Shown here: one piece after another, positions 16,682 to 24,919 of the stretch
Numbering within the stretch: position 1 is the first letter of the stretch
Layout: the number at the start of each line of letters is the position of its first letter
Assembly: GCA_009841075.1 (NCBI GenBank)
Contig: VXMP01000026.1
Span: forward strand, 1-32,267
Direction of reading: 5' to 3'
Length of the DNA stretch: 32,267 nt
Source: Acidimicrobiia bacterium
GTDB lineage: Bacteria > Actinomycetota > Acidimicrobiia > Spongiisociales > Spongiisociaceae
The notes under the pieces: model-generated
What the model was told of the DNA's origin: nothing
Databases searched by the model: none
What the model saw: only the letters and a program-made list of their open reading frames with translations
Position numbers and translations under genes: made by a program

Positions 16682-17441
16682 CATAGGTAACACCCAGACG
16701 GTCATCGGCCTGTTCAAAGGGGAAAACATCGTCTCCAGATGGCGGCTATCCAGCGGTAGGGAGCGGACCGAGGACGAGTTCACCATCTTGCTGCGGGGTT
16801 TGTTGACGCCTACCGGGTACGGGCCGGGCCAATTTGAGGGGGCCGCCATGTCCTCGGTGGTCCCATCGGTTGCCACCGCCCTACGATCCGCCCTGGAGAA
16901 GCTGGTGCAGACCAAGGTGTTGGTGGTGGAACCCGGTATCCGGACCGGCATGGCTATCCGAATCGACAATCCCCACGAGGTAGGGGCCGATCGGGTGGTC
17001 AACTCGGTAGCCGCCCGAGAACGATACGGTGCTCCGGCGGTGGTGGTCGATTTCGGAACCGCCACCACCTTCGACGTGGTAGATCAGGAAGGTGCCTACA
17101 TCGGCGGGGCCATCGCCCCCGGCCTGGAGGTGTCGATGGACGCCCTGGTTTCGGCGACCGCCGCTCTTCGCCGGGTAGACCTGGTCGAACCACGGTCGGT
17201 GGTGGGACGGGGTACGGTGGAAGCCATCCAGAGCGGGCTCCTCTACGGTTACGCCGGACTGGTGGACGGAATCCTGGGACGCATCCTCAAGGAGCTCGAA
17301 ACCGAACCCGGCCGCAAGGTAGCCACCGTCGCCACCGGGGGTATCGCTCCGGTGGTTGTTGCCTTATCCGAGTTGGTGAACCACCTGGACCCGACCCTAA
17401 CACTGGAAGGGCTCCGGCTGATATGGGAACTAAACCTTTAG
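16665..17441 (+). CDS. coaX: Type III pantothenate kinase
   Basis: 258-aa ASKHA-fold kinase that starts CoA synthesis by phosphorylating pantothenate. Visible motifs are the phosphate-1 motif VDIGNTQT (5-12), GADR (107-110), phosphate-2 DFGTATTFD (129-137) and GGAIAPG (147-153). The ATG at 16665 has GGAGATAGGGAG just upstream, inside the panC 3' end. Placement after panC couples pantothenate synthesis with its phosphorylation. 18 nt separate it from lysS. Confidence 0.94.
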   Translation: MFLAVDIGNTQTVIGLFKGENIVSRWRLSSGRERTEDEFTILLRGLLTPTGYGPGQFEGAAMSSVVPSVATALRSALEKLVQTKVLVVEPGIRTGMAIRIDNPHEVGADRVVNSVAARERYGAPAVVVDFGTATTFDVVDQEGAYIGGAIAPGLEVSMDALVSATAALRRVDLVEPRSVVGRGTVEAIQSGLLYGYAGLVDGILGRILKELETEPGRKVATVATGGIAPVVVALSELVNHLDPTLTLEGLRLIWELNL

Positions 17442-17459
17442 GTGTAGCCTGACAGACCG

Positions 17460-18989
17460 ATGAAGCCCGAACCAACTCCCGAGATCAAACCGGACGAAAC
17501 TACCGAAGTCGACGATCACCCACTGATAGCTCGGCGGGCCGACAAGGTAGCCCGGCTGCGGGCCGCGGGGGTGGAGCCTTATCCGGTCGGATACACCCGA
17601 GATGCTGCGGCCGCCGACCTCCATCGACAGTTCGGCGGGCTGGAGGCCGATTCCCGCACCGGCGTGACCGTCACCGTGGCCGGTCGCCTGATGAACACCC
17701 GCCAACTAGGTCGTCTCATCTTCGGGGTGCTCCAGGACTATTCGGGACAGATTCAGCTATTCGCCGCCTCCGGAAGTCTGGGAAAGGAGAAGCTGGCCGA
17801 TTTCGAAGAGCTGGACCAGGGCGACTGGGTCTGGGTTAAAGGAGAGGTGATAACCACCCGACGGGGTGAGCTAAGCGTCAATGTCGGCGAGTTCGCCCTC
17901 CTCGCCAAGGGTTTGCGACCTCTTCCGGCCAAATGGCACGGGTTGAAAGACACCGAGATCCGCTTCCGCCGCCGCGAGCTCGATCTACTGGTCAACCCCG
18001 AGGCCCGCCGGATCGCCGAGACCAGGACCAGGGTGGTTTCGGAGCTGAGGAGGCAGTTCGACATCCGAGGTTTCGTGGAGGTGGAGACGCCCGTGCTCCA
18101 GGTTCAGGCGGGCGGTGCGCTAGCCCGACCCTTCGAGACCTATCACAATGCGCTCGGCCTGCCCATGTTCCTGCGGATCGCCACCGAGCTACACCTTAAG
18201 CGGCTGGTAGTAGGTGGTATGGAACGGGTTTTCGAGCTGGGACGGGTGTTCCGTAACGAAGGCATCGATGCCCGTCACAACCCGGAGTTCACCACCTTGG
18301 AGGCCTACCAGGCCCTGGCCGACTATCACGACCTGATGCGTCTTATCGAAGAGGTGATATCCGCAGTAACCCAGCATGCTGCCGGGGGAGCGGTGATCAG
18401 CTACCAGGGAAGGTCGGTCGACCTCCGGCCCCCTTACCGCCGGGTCCCGATGCTGGAGCTGGTATCCGACGCCTTGGACAGACCGGTCCGCCCCACAACG
18501 CCGGTCGAGGAACTAACTATCCGGGCGCAAGCAGCCGGGGTCGAAGTCGCTCCCGGGCTGGGATTCGGGAAGTTGGTAGAGGAAATATTCGACCAGCTGG
18601 TCCAGCCCGGCCTCTGGGATCCCACCTTCGTTATAGACCATCCACTTGAAATATCTCCTCTAGCCCGCCGCCACCGTTCGGAGGAGGGTTTGGTGGAACG
18701 TTTCGAGCTCTTCGTGGCCGGATCCGAGCTGGTGGATGCCTTCACCGAGCTCAACGATCCGGTTGACCAGCGGGAGCGGTTTGAGCATCAGGCGGAGGCC
18801 CGGGCTACCGGAGATCAAACCGCCCATCCTATTGACCTGGACTTTCTGCGTGCCCTCGAACTGGGAATGCCACCAACCGGAGGCTTAGGGATCGGAGTAG
18901 ATCGGTTGGTCATGCTGTTGACCGATCAGAAAAACCTACGAGAGGTGGTGCTGTTCCCTCACCTTCGTCCCGAAGCCCGATCCGACTGA
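17460..18989 (+). CDS. lysS: Lysyl-tRNA synthetase, class II
   Basis: 509-aa class IIb synthetase. An N-terminal OB-fold anticodon-binding domain (about 68-165) precedes the catalytic domain. Motif 2 is in FRNEGIDARHNPEFTTLEAY and motif 3 in GLGIGVDRLVMLL near the C-terminus. The first 20 residues are an acidic, Pro-rich extension. The ATG at 17460 has no strong Shine-Dalgarno site. There is no membrane domain as in LysX-type fusions. Only 4 nt separate its stop from the stop of the convergent polyprenyl synthase gene. Confidence 0.95.
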   Translation: MKPEPTPEIKPDETTEVDDHPLIARRADKVARLRAAGVEPYPVGYTRDAAAADLHRQFGGLEADSRTGVTVTVAGRLMNTRQLGRLIFGVLQDYSGQIQLFAASGSLGKEKLADFEELDQGDWVWVKGEVITTRRGELSVNVGEFALLAKGLRPLPAKWHGLKDTEIRFRRRELDLLVNPEARRIAETRTRVVSELRRQFDIRGFVEVETPVLQVQAGGALARPFETYHNALGLPMFLRIATELHLKRLVVGGMERVFELGRVFRNEGIDARHNPEFTTLEAYQALADYHDLMRLIEEVISAVTQHAAGGAVISYQGRSVDLRPPYRRVPMLELVSDALDRPVRPTTPVEELTIRAQAAGVEVAPGLGFGKLVEEIFDQLVQPGLWDPTFVIDHPLEISPLARRHRSEEGLVERFELFVAGSELVDAFTELNDPVDQRERFEHQAEARATGDQTAHPIDLDFLRALELGMPPTGGLGIGVDRLVMLLTDQKNLREVVLFPHLRPEARSD

Positions 18990-18993
18990 ACCC

Positions 18994-20004
18994 TTATCTA
19001 CCCGCCCCGTTATCAACGATCTCTACCCGATCCACCAGGAAATCCCCCATCTGGCGGAAAATGGTGCGGGTTTCCGGGTCGGGTAGGCAGGCGATAGCTT
19101 CGGCTGCGGTAGCCAACCTGTCTCGGCATTCCCGTATCACCACGTCTACAAAACCCTCTTCCCGCACCAAGCCCACCACCTCTTCCACCCTCTCCCTGGT
19201 TAAGGGGCCTTCCGGTTGGAGTAGAGCCTTGACCCGTGCCCCGGATGGCCCTTCCAGGGCCAGGAGAACCGGGAGGGTATACACCCCCTGGAGGAGGTCG
19301 TTGCCGATCGGCTTACCGATATCTTCTTCGGTGGCTACCAAATCAAGGGCATCATCGGTGAGCTGGAACACCATCCCCAGCTCCCAAATGGCGGAGGACA
19401 CCGCTTCCACCACCTCGGAAGATGCATCGGAAGCTATGGCACCCAACCGGGCCGATGTCCTGATCAGGCTGGCGGTTTTGCCGCCTATAACCCGATAATG
19501 CCGGTCAGGGCCATGGCCGAGATCGCCGGTAAGGCGCAGCTCCAAGGCCTGGCCGGTCACCAGTTCGCAGTAGGTTTCGGCCAACAACCGGACCGATTCA
19601 ATACCGAGGTAGGCCGCCGCTATTTCCGAGGCTCGGGCGATCAGGAAATCCCCGGCCAGGATGGCCTGGGAGTTACCCCACTTGGCATTGACCGACACGG
19701 TACCCCGCCGGGTATCCGCCCCGTCCATAACGTCATCGTGATACAAGGAACCGATATGGATCAGCTCCACCGCCGCCCCGGCCTCGATCAGTCGGCGGTC
19801 GCGGGAAGGTCCCAGCCGGCCGGCCAGCTGGGTGAGGAGGGGTCGATAGCGTTTGCCTCCTGCGAACAACAGATGCTGTGTGATATCGGTGAGGAAGTCA
19901 TCGCCGGTTCGGGATACCTCGATCAGCCGTTCTTCCACCCGGTCGATGCGTTCCCAGACTTCTTCGATCTCGATCAGAGCTCTGAGCGCGTCGTTTTCGG
20001 GCAT
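18994..20004 (-). CDS. Trans-isoprenyl diphosphate synthase (polyprenyl synthetase)
   Basis: 336-aa all-alpha prenyltransferase of the IspB/HepT/GrcC type, probably making the side chain of a respiratory quinone by adding IPP units to an allylic diphosphate. The first aspartate-rich motif is DDVMD (90-94) followed by ADTRRG; the second is DDALD (217-221); GGKRYRP (49-55) binds IPP. Residues before the first motif (Leu-Tyr-His) suggest a medium or long chain product, but chain length cannot be read reliably. It is alone on the minus strand, divergent from clpC across 161 nt and convergent with lysS. Confidence 0.92.
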   Translation of the reverse strand: MPENDALRALIEIEEVWERIDRVEERLIEVSRTGDDFLTDITQHLLFAGGKRYRPLLTQLAGRLGPSRDRRLIEAGAAVELIHIGSLYHDDVMDGADTRRGTVSVNAKWGNSQAILAGDFLIARASEIAAAYLGIESVRLLAETYCELVTGQALELRLTGDLGHGPDRHYRVIGGKTASLIRTSARLGAIASDASSEVVEAVSSAIWELGMVFQLTDDALDLVATEEDIGKPIGNDLLQGVYTLPVLLALEGPSGARVKALLQPEGPLTRERVEEVVGLVREEGFVDVVIRECRDRLATAAEAIACLPDPETRTIFRQMGDFLVDRVEIVDNGAGR

Positions 20005-20165
20005 AGCCTCCGTTTCGGTCGCAGTGATGGTACCTTCTTATGTTATGTTGATTTCCCCCTCAGTTTGTCACAGGCTTGGGTTATAGTGGCAGGCATTAAC
20101 CGGAGGCATCGGGTCTAACCTTGTATCCTCTGGGCAGGAAACGCGGAGCGGAGGCCTAATAGAAA

Positions 20166-22658
20166 TTGTTTGAACGCTTTACCGACCGGGCTCGCCGGGT
20201 GGTGGTGCTTGCCCAGGAAGAGGCCCGGCTGCTCAACCACAATTACATCGGTACCGAGCACATCCTGTTGGGCCTGATCCATGAGGGCGAGGGTGTGGCC
20301 GCCAAAGGTCTGATGAACCTGGGTATAAGGTTGGACTCGGTGCGAAGCCAGGTAGTGGAGACCATTGGCCAGGGCCACCAGTCTCCTACAGGTCACATAC
20401 CTTTCACCCCCCGGGCGAAGAAGGTACTGGAGCTCAGCCTGAGAGAAGCCTTGCAGCTAGGCCACAATTACATCGGTACCGAACACATCCTGTTGGGCCT
20501 GATCCGTGAGGGCGACGGCGTGGCCGCCCAGGTGCTCGAAAAGCTGGGTGCCGACCTCCCCCGGGTACGGCACACCATCATCCAGCTGCTGTCCGGGGGT
20601 TCCGGTGACGAGCCGGTACGAACCGGTTCCGGGTCATCCCGGCGGGGTTCCTCCCAGTCGGGCTCCACCGTCTTGGATCAGTTCGGACGCAACCTCACCC
20701 AGATGGCCCGTGACAACGAACTTGATCCGGTGATCGGCCGACACACCGAGATCCAACGGGTCATGCAGATTCTTTCCCGGCGCTCCAAGAACAATCCGGT
20801 ACTGATCGGCGAGCCCGGGGTGGGCAAGACCGCCATAGTGGAGGGACTAGGGCAGCGTATCGTGTCGGGCGAAGTCCCGGACACCCTTGACACCAAGCAG
20901 ATCTACACCCTCGATCTTGGGTCTCTGGTGGCAGGCTCCCGGTACCGGGGCGACTTCGAGGAACGACTCAAGAAGGTGCTGAAAGAGATCAAGACCCGGG
21001 GCGACGTAGTCTTGTTCATAGACGAGATCCACACCTTGGTCGGTGCCGGTGCCGCCGAAGGTGCCATCGACGCCGCCAGCATCCTCAAACCCATGCTGGC
21101 CCGGGGTGAGCTCCAGACCATCGGGGCCACCACCCTGGAGGAGTACCGCAAATATCTGGAGAAGGACTCCGCCTTGGAGCGCCGTTTCCAACCCATCCAG
21201 GTAGAAGAGCCATCTGTGCCCGAGACGGTGCAGATACTGCACGGCCTCAAAGATCGCTACGAGGCCCATCATTCGGTCCGCTTCACCGACAGCGCTCTCC
21301 AAATGGCCGCCACCCTGGCCGACCGCTACATCTCGGATCGCTTCCTGCCCGATAAAGCCATCGATCTGATCGACGAGGCGGGCAGCCGTAATCGTATTTT
21401 CCGCGGCTCCTCCAGCGCCGGTATCCGCCAGATCGACGACCAGCTGAGTACGGTCCGCCAAGACAAGATGGCGGCCATCTCCGCCCAGCAGTTCGAGCGG
21501 GCCGCCCAGCTCCGCGATCAGGAGCGAGCCCTTGTATCCGACCGAGCCCGACACCAGGCCGAATCCTCTGATTCCACCACCGTGGTGGACGACACCCTGA
21601 TCGACGAGGACGAAATCGCCGATGTGCTCGCCCAATGGACCGGCATCCCGGTTTATCGGCTTACCGAGGAGGAAACCGCCCGTCTGGTCCACATGGAAGA
21701 AGAGCTCCACAAGCGGATCATCGGCCAGCACGACGGCATATCGGCGGTGAGTCGGGCCATTCGCAGGACCCGGGCCGGCCTTAAAGACCCCAAGCGACCC
21801 AGCGGTTCCTTCATCTTCCTGGGGCCGTCCGGCGTGGGCAAGACGGAGACCGCCAAAGCCCTGGCCGAGTTCCTGTTCGGAGACGAAGACTCCCTTATCC
21901 AGCTTGACATGTCCGAGTACATGGAGAAGCACACCGTCAGCCGCCTGGTCGGGTCGCCGCCCGGCTATGTGGGCTACGACGAAGGAGGCCAGCTCACCGA
22001 GGCCGTGCGCCGTAAGCCCTTCTCGGTGGTGCTGTTCGACGAAATGGAAAAGGCCCATCCCGACGTCTTCAACACCCTCCTCCAAATCCTCGAAGACGGT
22101 CGCCTCACCGACGCCCAGGGCCGGGTGGTGGATTTCAAGAACACCGTGATCATCATGACCTCCAACGTGGGCTCCGAAACCCTGCGTAAGAAATCGGTGG
22201 GCTTCCAGCAGGACAGCGACGAGCTCAGCTACGAGAAGATGAAGGAGAAGCTGACAGACAACCTGAAGAAGACCTTCCGCCCCGAGTTCCTAAACCGCCT
22301 CGACGAGGTGATCGTCTTCCATCAGCTGACCGTTGACGAGGTCAAACAGATAGTGGATCTGATGCTGGTCCGAGATCGCGAGCAGCTGGCCACCCAGTCG
22401 CTCGACTTGGTGCTGACCGACTCCGCCAAGACCTTACTGGTCGAAAAGGGCTACGACCGAGACCTGGGTGCCCGACCCCTGCGTCGGGCCATCCAGCGCT
22501 ATCTGGAGGACCCTCTGTCCGAGCAGGTTCTCCTCGGGGAATACACGCCCGGCAGCACCATCGTGGTGGATCGCAGCGCCGAAGACGACTCTCTCGTGTT
22601 CGAGATGGTGGACACACCCGACAGCCTTCCACTTGATCTGGTCGATTCCGGCTCCTGA
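20166..22658 (+). CDS. clpC: ATP-dependent Clp protease ATP-binding subunit ClpC
   Basis: 830-aa Hsp100 unfoldase that feeds ClpP. It has two Clp_N repeats (about 1-145) with [13 protein letters not shown] in each. AAA-1 has Walker A GEPGVGKT (215-222). A UVR-type middle motif ([18 protein letters not shown], near residue 440) is present, and AAA-2 has GPSGVGKTE and a C-terminal D2-small domain. The two Clp_N motifs are 225 bp apart and match over 44 bp with one difference (20237-20280 and 20462-20505). The start is TTG at 20166. A TATAGT hexamer at 20082-20087 could be a -10 but lacks a clear -35. Confidence 0.95.
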   Translation: MFERFTDRARRVVVLAQEEARLLNHNYIGTEHILLGLIHEGEGVAAKGLMNLGIRLDSVRSQVVETIGQGHQSPTGHIPFTPRAKKVLELSLREALQLGHNYIGTEHILLGLIREGDGVAAQVLEKLGADLPRVRHTIIQLLSGGSGDEPVRTGSGSSRRGSSQSGSTVLDQFGRNLTQMARDNELDPVIGRHTEIQRVMQILSRRSKNNPVLIGEPGVGKTAIVEGLGQRIVSGEVPDTLDTKQIYTLDLGSLVAGSRYRGDFEERLKKVLKEIKTRGDVVLFIDEIHTLVGAGAAEGAIDAASILKPMLARGELQTIGATTLEEYRKYLEKDSALERRFQPIQVEEPSVPETVQILHGLKDRYEAHHSVRFTDSALQMAATLADRYISDRFLPDKAIDLIDEAGSRNRIFRGSSSAGIRQIDDQLSTVRQDKMAAISAQQFERAAQLRDQERALVSDRARHQAESSDSTTVVDDTLIDEDEIADVLAQWTGIPVYRLTEEETARLVHMEEELHKRIIGQHDGISAVSRAIRRTRAGLKDPKRPSGSFIFLGPSGVGKTETAKALAEFLFGDEDSLIQLDMSEYMEKHTVSRLVGSPPGYVGYDEGGQLTEAVRRKPFSVVLFDEMEKAHPDVFNTLLQILEDGRLTDAQGRVVDFKNTVIIMTSNVGSETLRKKSVGFQQDSDELSYEKMKEKLTDNLKKTFRPEFLNRLDEVIVFHQLTVDEVKQIVDLMLVRDREQLATQSLDLVLTDSAKTLLVEKGYDRDLGARPLRRAIQRYLEDPLSEQVLLGEYTPGSTIVVDRSAEDDSLVFEMVDTPDSLPLDLVDSGS

Positions 22659-22782
22659 AGCAAGTCCCGAAAAGTTATGGATTTCGGTTAGCGCTCCGAG
22701 TCGAAAAAGCGTAGAATGCCCTAATCCAACCTATCCGAAATCCCTCTGAGGAGAAACCCCCCACCAGAAAAGGATCTTGATT

Positions 22783-24861
22783 ATGCGTATGAAGTCACGA
22801 TGGTTGATCTTGGTAGCCGCTTTAGGTCTGCTGCTAGCGGCCTGCGGAGATTCGGAAGAAACCGAAGAACCTACTGCGACCACCGAGGCTTCCGCCCCGG
22901 TCATAACCGAGTCGGCCCCGGACACTACCGCTCCGATGGGTGAGCCGATTTCGGTGGGTTTGTCTTATGATATTGGTGGTCGTGGGGATCAGTCGTTTAA
23001 TGATTCGGCTGCGGCTGGTTTGGATCGGGCGGCGGCTGAGTTGGGTGTTTCTACTTCTGAGGCTTCGGCTAATGAGGATGGGACTAATCGTGAGGAGATG
23101 TTGGCGCTTCAGGCTTCGGAGGGTTCTGATGTGGTGATTGGGGTTGGGTTTTTGTTTGCTGAGCCGATGGCTGCGGTTGCGGCGGAGTTTCCTGAGACGA
23201 ATTTCGCGATTGTGGATTCGGAGGTGGAAGCTCCGAATGTGGCCGGTTTGACGTTTGCTGAGGAGCAGGGGTCGTTTTTGGTGGGTGTGGCGGCTGCTTT
23301 GAAGACGGAGTCAAACAAGGTTGGGTTTATTGGTGGGGTGAATATTCCGTTGATTCATGCGTTTGAGGCGGGTTTTTTGGCTGGTGTTCAGGCGGTGGAT
23401 CCGGGGATTGAGATTTTGTCGCAGTATGTGACGGAGCCTCCGAATTTTGATGGGTTTACTGATCCGGCTGCCGGTCGGGTGATTGGTCAGTCGATGTTTG
23501 AGCAGGGGGCGGATATTGTTTATCACGCGGCTGGTGGTACTGGTGGTGGTTTGTTCCAGGCGGCTAAGGATTATTCGGAGGCGAATGATACGCATGTTTG
23601 GGCGATTGGGGTGGATTCGGATCAGTATCTGACTGCTCCTGATTTTCAGGATTATATTTTGACTTCGATGTTGAAGAGGGTTGATGTTGCGGTGTATTCG
23701 ACTATTGAGTCGGTTCAGAATGGGTCGTTTTCTGGTGGGGTGAATGTGTTTGATTTGTCTGTGGATGGGGTGGGTTATTCGACTTCTGGTGGTTATGTGG
23801 ATGATATTGTTCCGCAGTTGGAGGAGTATAAGAGCCGGATCGTGTCGGGTGAGATCACCGTAAGCCGAGACCCCACCAACCTGGTCGCAACGCCTCCGCC
23901 TCCGATGGGTGAGCCGATTTCGGTGGGTTTGTCTTATGATATTGGTGGTCGTGGGGATCAGTCGTTTAATGATTCGGCTGCGGCTGGTTTGGATCGGGCG
24001 GCGGCTGAGTTGGGTGTTTCTACTTCTGAGGCTTCGGCTAATGAGGATGGGACTAATCGTGAGGAGATGTTGGCGCTTCAGGCTTCGGAGGGTTCTGATG
24101 TGGTGATTGGGGTTGGGTTTTTGTTTGCTGAGCCGATGGCTGCGGTTGCGGCGGAGTTTCCTGAGACGAATTTCGCGATTGTGGATTCGGAGGTGGAAGC
24201 TCCGAATGTGGCCGGTTTGACGTTTGCTGAGGAGCAGGGGTCGTTTTTGGTGGGTGTGGCGGCTGCTTTGAAGACGGAGTCAAACAAGGTTGGGTTTATT
24301 GGTGGGGTGAATATTCCGTTGATTCATGCGTTTGAGGCGGGTTTTTTGGCTGGTGTTCAGGCGGTGGATCCGGGGATTGAGATTTTGTCGCAGTATGTGA
24401 CGGAGCCTCCGAATTTTGATGGGTTTACTGATCCGGCTGCCGGTCGGGTGATTGGTCAGTCGATGTTTGAGCAGGGGGCGGATATTGTTTATCACGCGGC
24501 TGGTGGTACTGGTGGTGGTTTGTTCCAGGCGGCTAAGGATTATTCGGAGGCGAATGATACGCATGTTTGGGCGATTGGGGTGGATTCGGATCAGTATCTG
24601 ACTGCTCCTGATTTTCAGGATTATATTTTGACTTCGATGTTGAAGAGGGTTGATGTTGCGGTGTATTCGACTATTGAGTCGGTTCAGAATGGGTCGTTTT
24701 CTGGTGGGGTGAATGTGTTTGATTTGTCTGTGGATGGGGTGGGTTATTCGACTTCTGGTGGTTATGTGGATGATATTGTTCCGCAGTTGGAGGAGTATAA
24801 GAGCCGGATCGTGTCGGGTGAGATCACCGTAAGCCGAGACCCCACCGTCTACCAGGGCTAA
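22783..24861 (+). CDS. Tandem-domain BMP/PnrA-family substrate-binding lipoprotein
   Basis: Binding protein of the ABC importer encoded next to it. The BMP family mostly binds nucleosides. The ATG at 22783 has AAAAGGA 8 nt upstream; it gives 692 aa with a lipoprotein signal peptide (LLLAAC, lipidated Cys21) and a Thr/Glu-rich tether (22-51). Two complete BMP domains follow (about 52-367 and 375-690), each with GGRGDQSFND, NFAIVD and VGFIGG motifs. They are identical in sequence and separated by a short Pro-rich linker (NLVATPPPP). Typical family members have one domain and about 340 aa. The domains use G- or T-ending codons almost only, unlike the flanks. See findings. Confidence 0.93.
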   Translation: MRMKSRWLILVAALGLLLAACGDSEETEEPTATTEASAPVITESAPDTTAPMGEPISVGLSYDIGGRGDQSFNDSAAAGLDRAAAELGVSTSEASANEDGTNREEMLALQASEGSDVVIGVGFLFAEPMAAVAAEFPETNFAIVDSEVEAPNVAGLTFAEEQGSFLVGVAAALKTESNKVGFIGGVNIPLIHAFEAGFLAGVQAVDPGIEILSQYVTEPPNFDGFTDPAAGRVIGQSMFEQGADIVYHAAGGTGGGLFQAAKDYSEANDTHVWAIGVDSDQYLTAPDFQDYILTSMLKRVDVAVYSTIESVQNGSFSGGVNVFDLSVDGVGYSTSGGYVDDIVPQLEEYKSRIVSGEITVSRDPTNLVATPPPPMGEPISVGLSYDIGGRGDQSFNDSAAAGLDRAAAELGVSTSEASANEDGTNREEMLALQASEGSDVVIGVGFLFAEPMAAVAAEFPETNFAIVDSEVEAPNVAGLTFAEEQGSFLVGVAAALKTESNKVGFIGGVNIPLIHAFEAGFLAGVQAVDPGIEILSQYVTEPPNFDGFTDPAAGRVIGQSMFEQGADIVYHAAGGTGGGLFQAAKDYSEANDTHVWAIGVDSDQYLTAPDFQDYILTSMLKRVDVAVYSTIESVQNGSFSGGVNVFDLSVDGVGYSTSGGYVDDIVPQLEEYKSRIVSGEITVSRDPTVYQG
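22931..23877 (+). repeat. Perfect direct repeat, copy 1 (947 bp)
   Basis: This segment is identical base for base, by line-by-line reading, to 23900-24846. The period is 969 bp (323 codons), so the duplication is in frame. It covers the whole first BMP domain plus 45 bp of ordinary-codon sequence at its 3' end. Flanks differ: a signal-peptide tether before it, and the 22-bp linker after it. Confidence 0.97.
23900..24846 (+). repeat. Perfect direct repeat, copy 2 (947 bp)
   Basis: Second copy of 22931-23877. It ends after CCCACC and the frame then continues only VYQG and a stop, whereas copy 1 continues into the linker NLVATPPPP. Confidence 0.97.
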
Positions 24862-24919
24862 CCGGAGGATTTAGGGCAGATTCATCCAAAAAATGGCGCG
24901 TGAAGGCCGTCCCTCCTAG

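Noticed and set aside
20237-20505. 44-bp near-identical repeats 225 bp apart
   Set aside because: They encode the [12 protein letters not shown] motif of each Clp_N repeat, conserved twice in ClpC; ordinary for the family, though silent sites also match.
20847-22085. 412-aa minus-strand open frame in clpC
   Set aside because: Fully inside clpC, whose motifs are unmistakable; the antisense product has no recognisable domain.
22712-22717. TAGAAT as -10 of the BMP gene
   Set aside because: No acceptable -35 at 16-18 nt; the promoter may be here but the evidence is too weak to list.
23084-23595. Long antisense frames in both BMP repeat copies
   Set aside because: Plus-strand codons almost never end in A, so TTA, CTA and TCA (antisense stops) are absent. 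The open antisense frames follow from the codon bias and their products are low-complexity.
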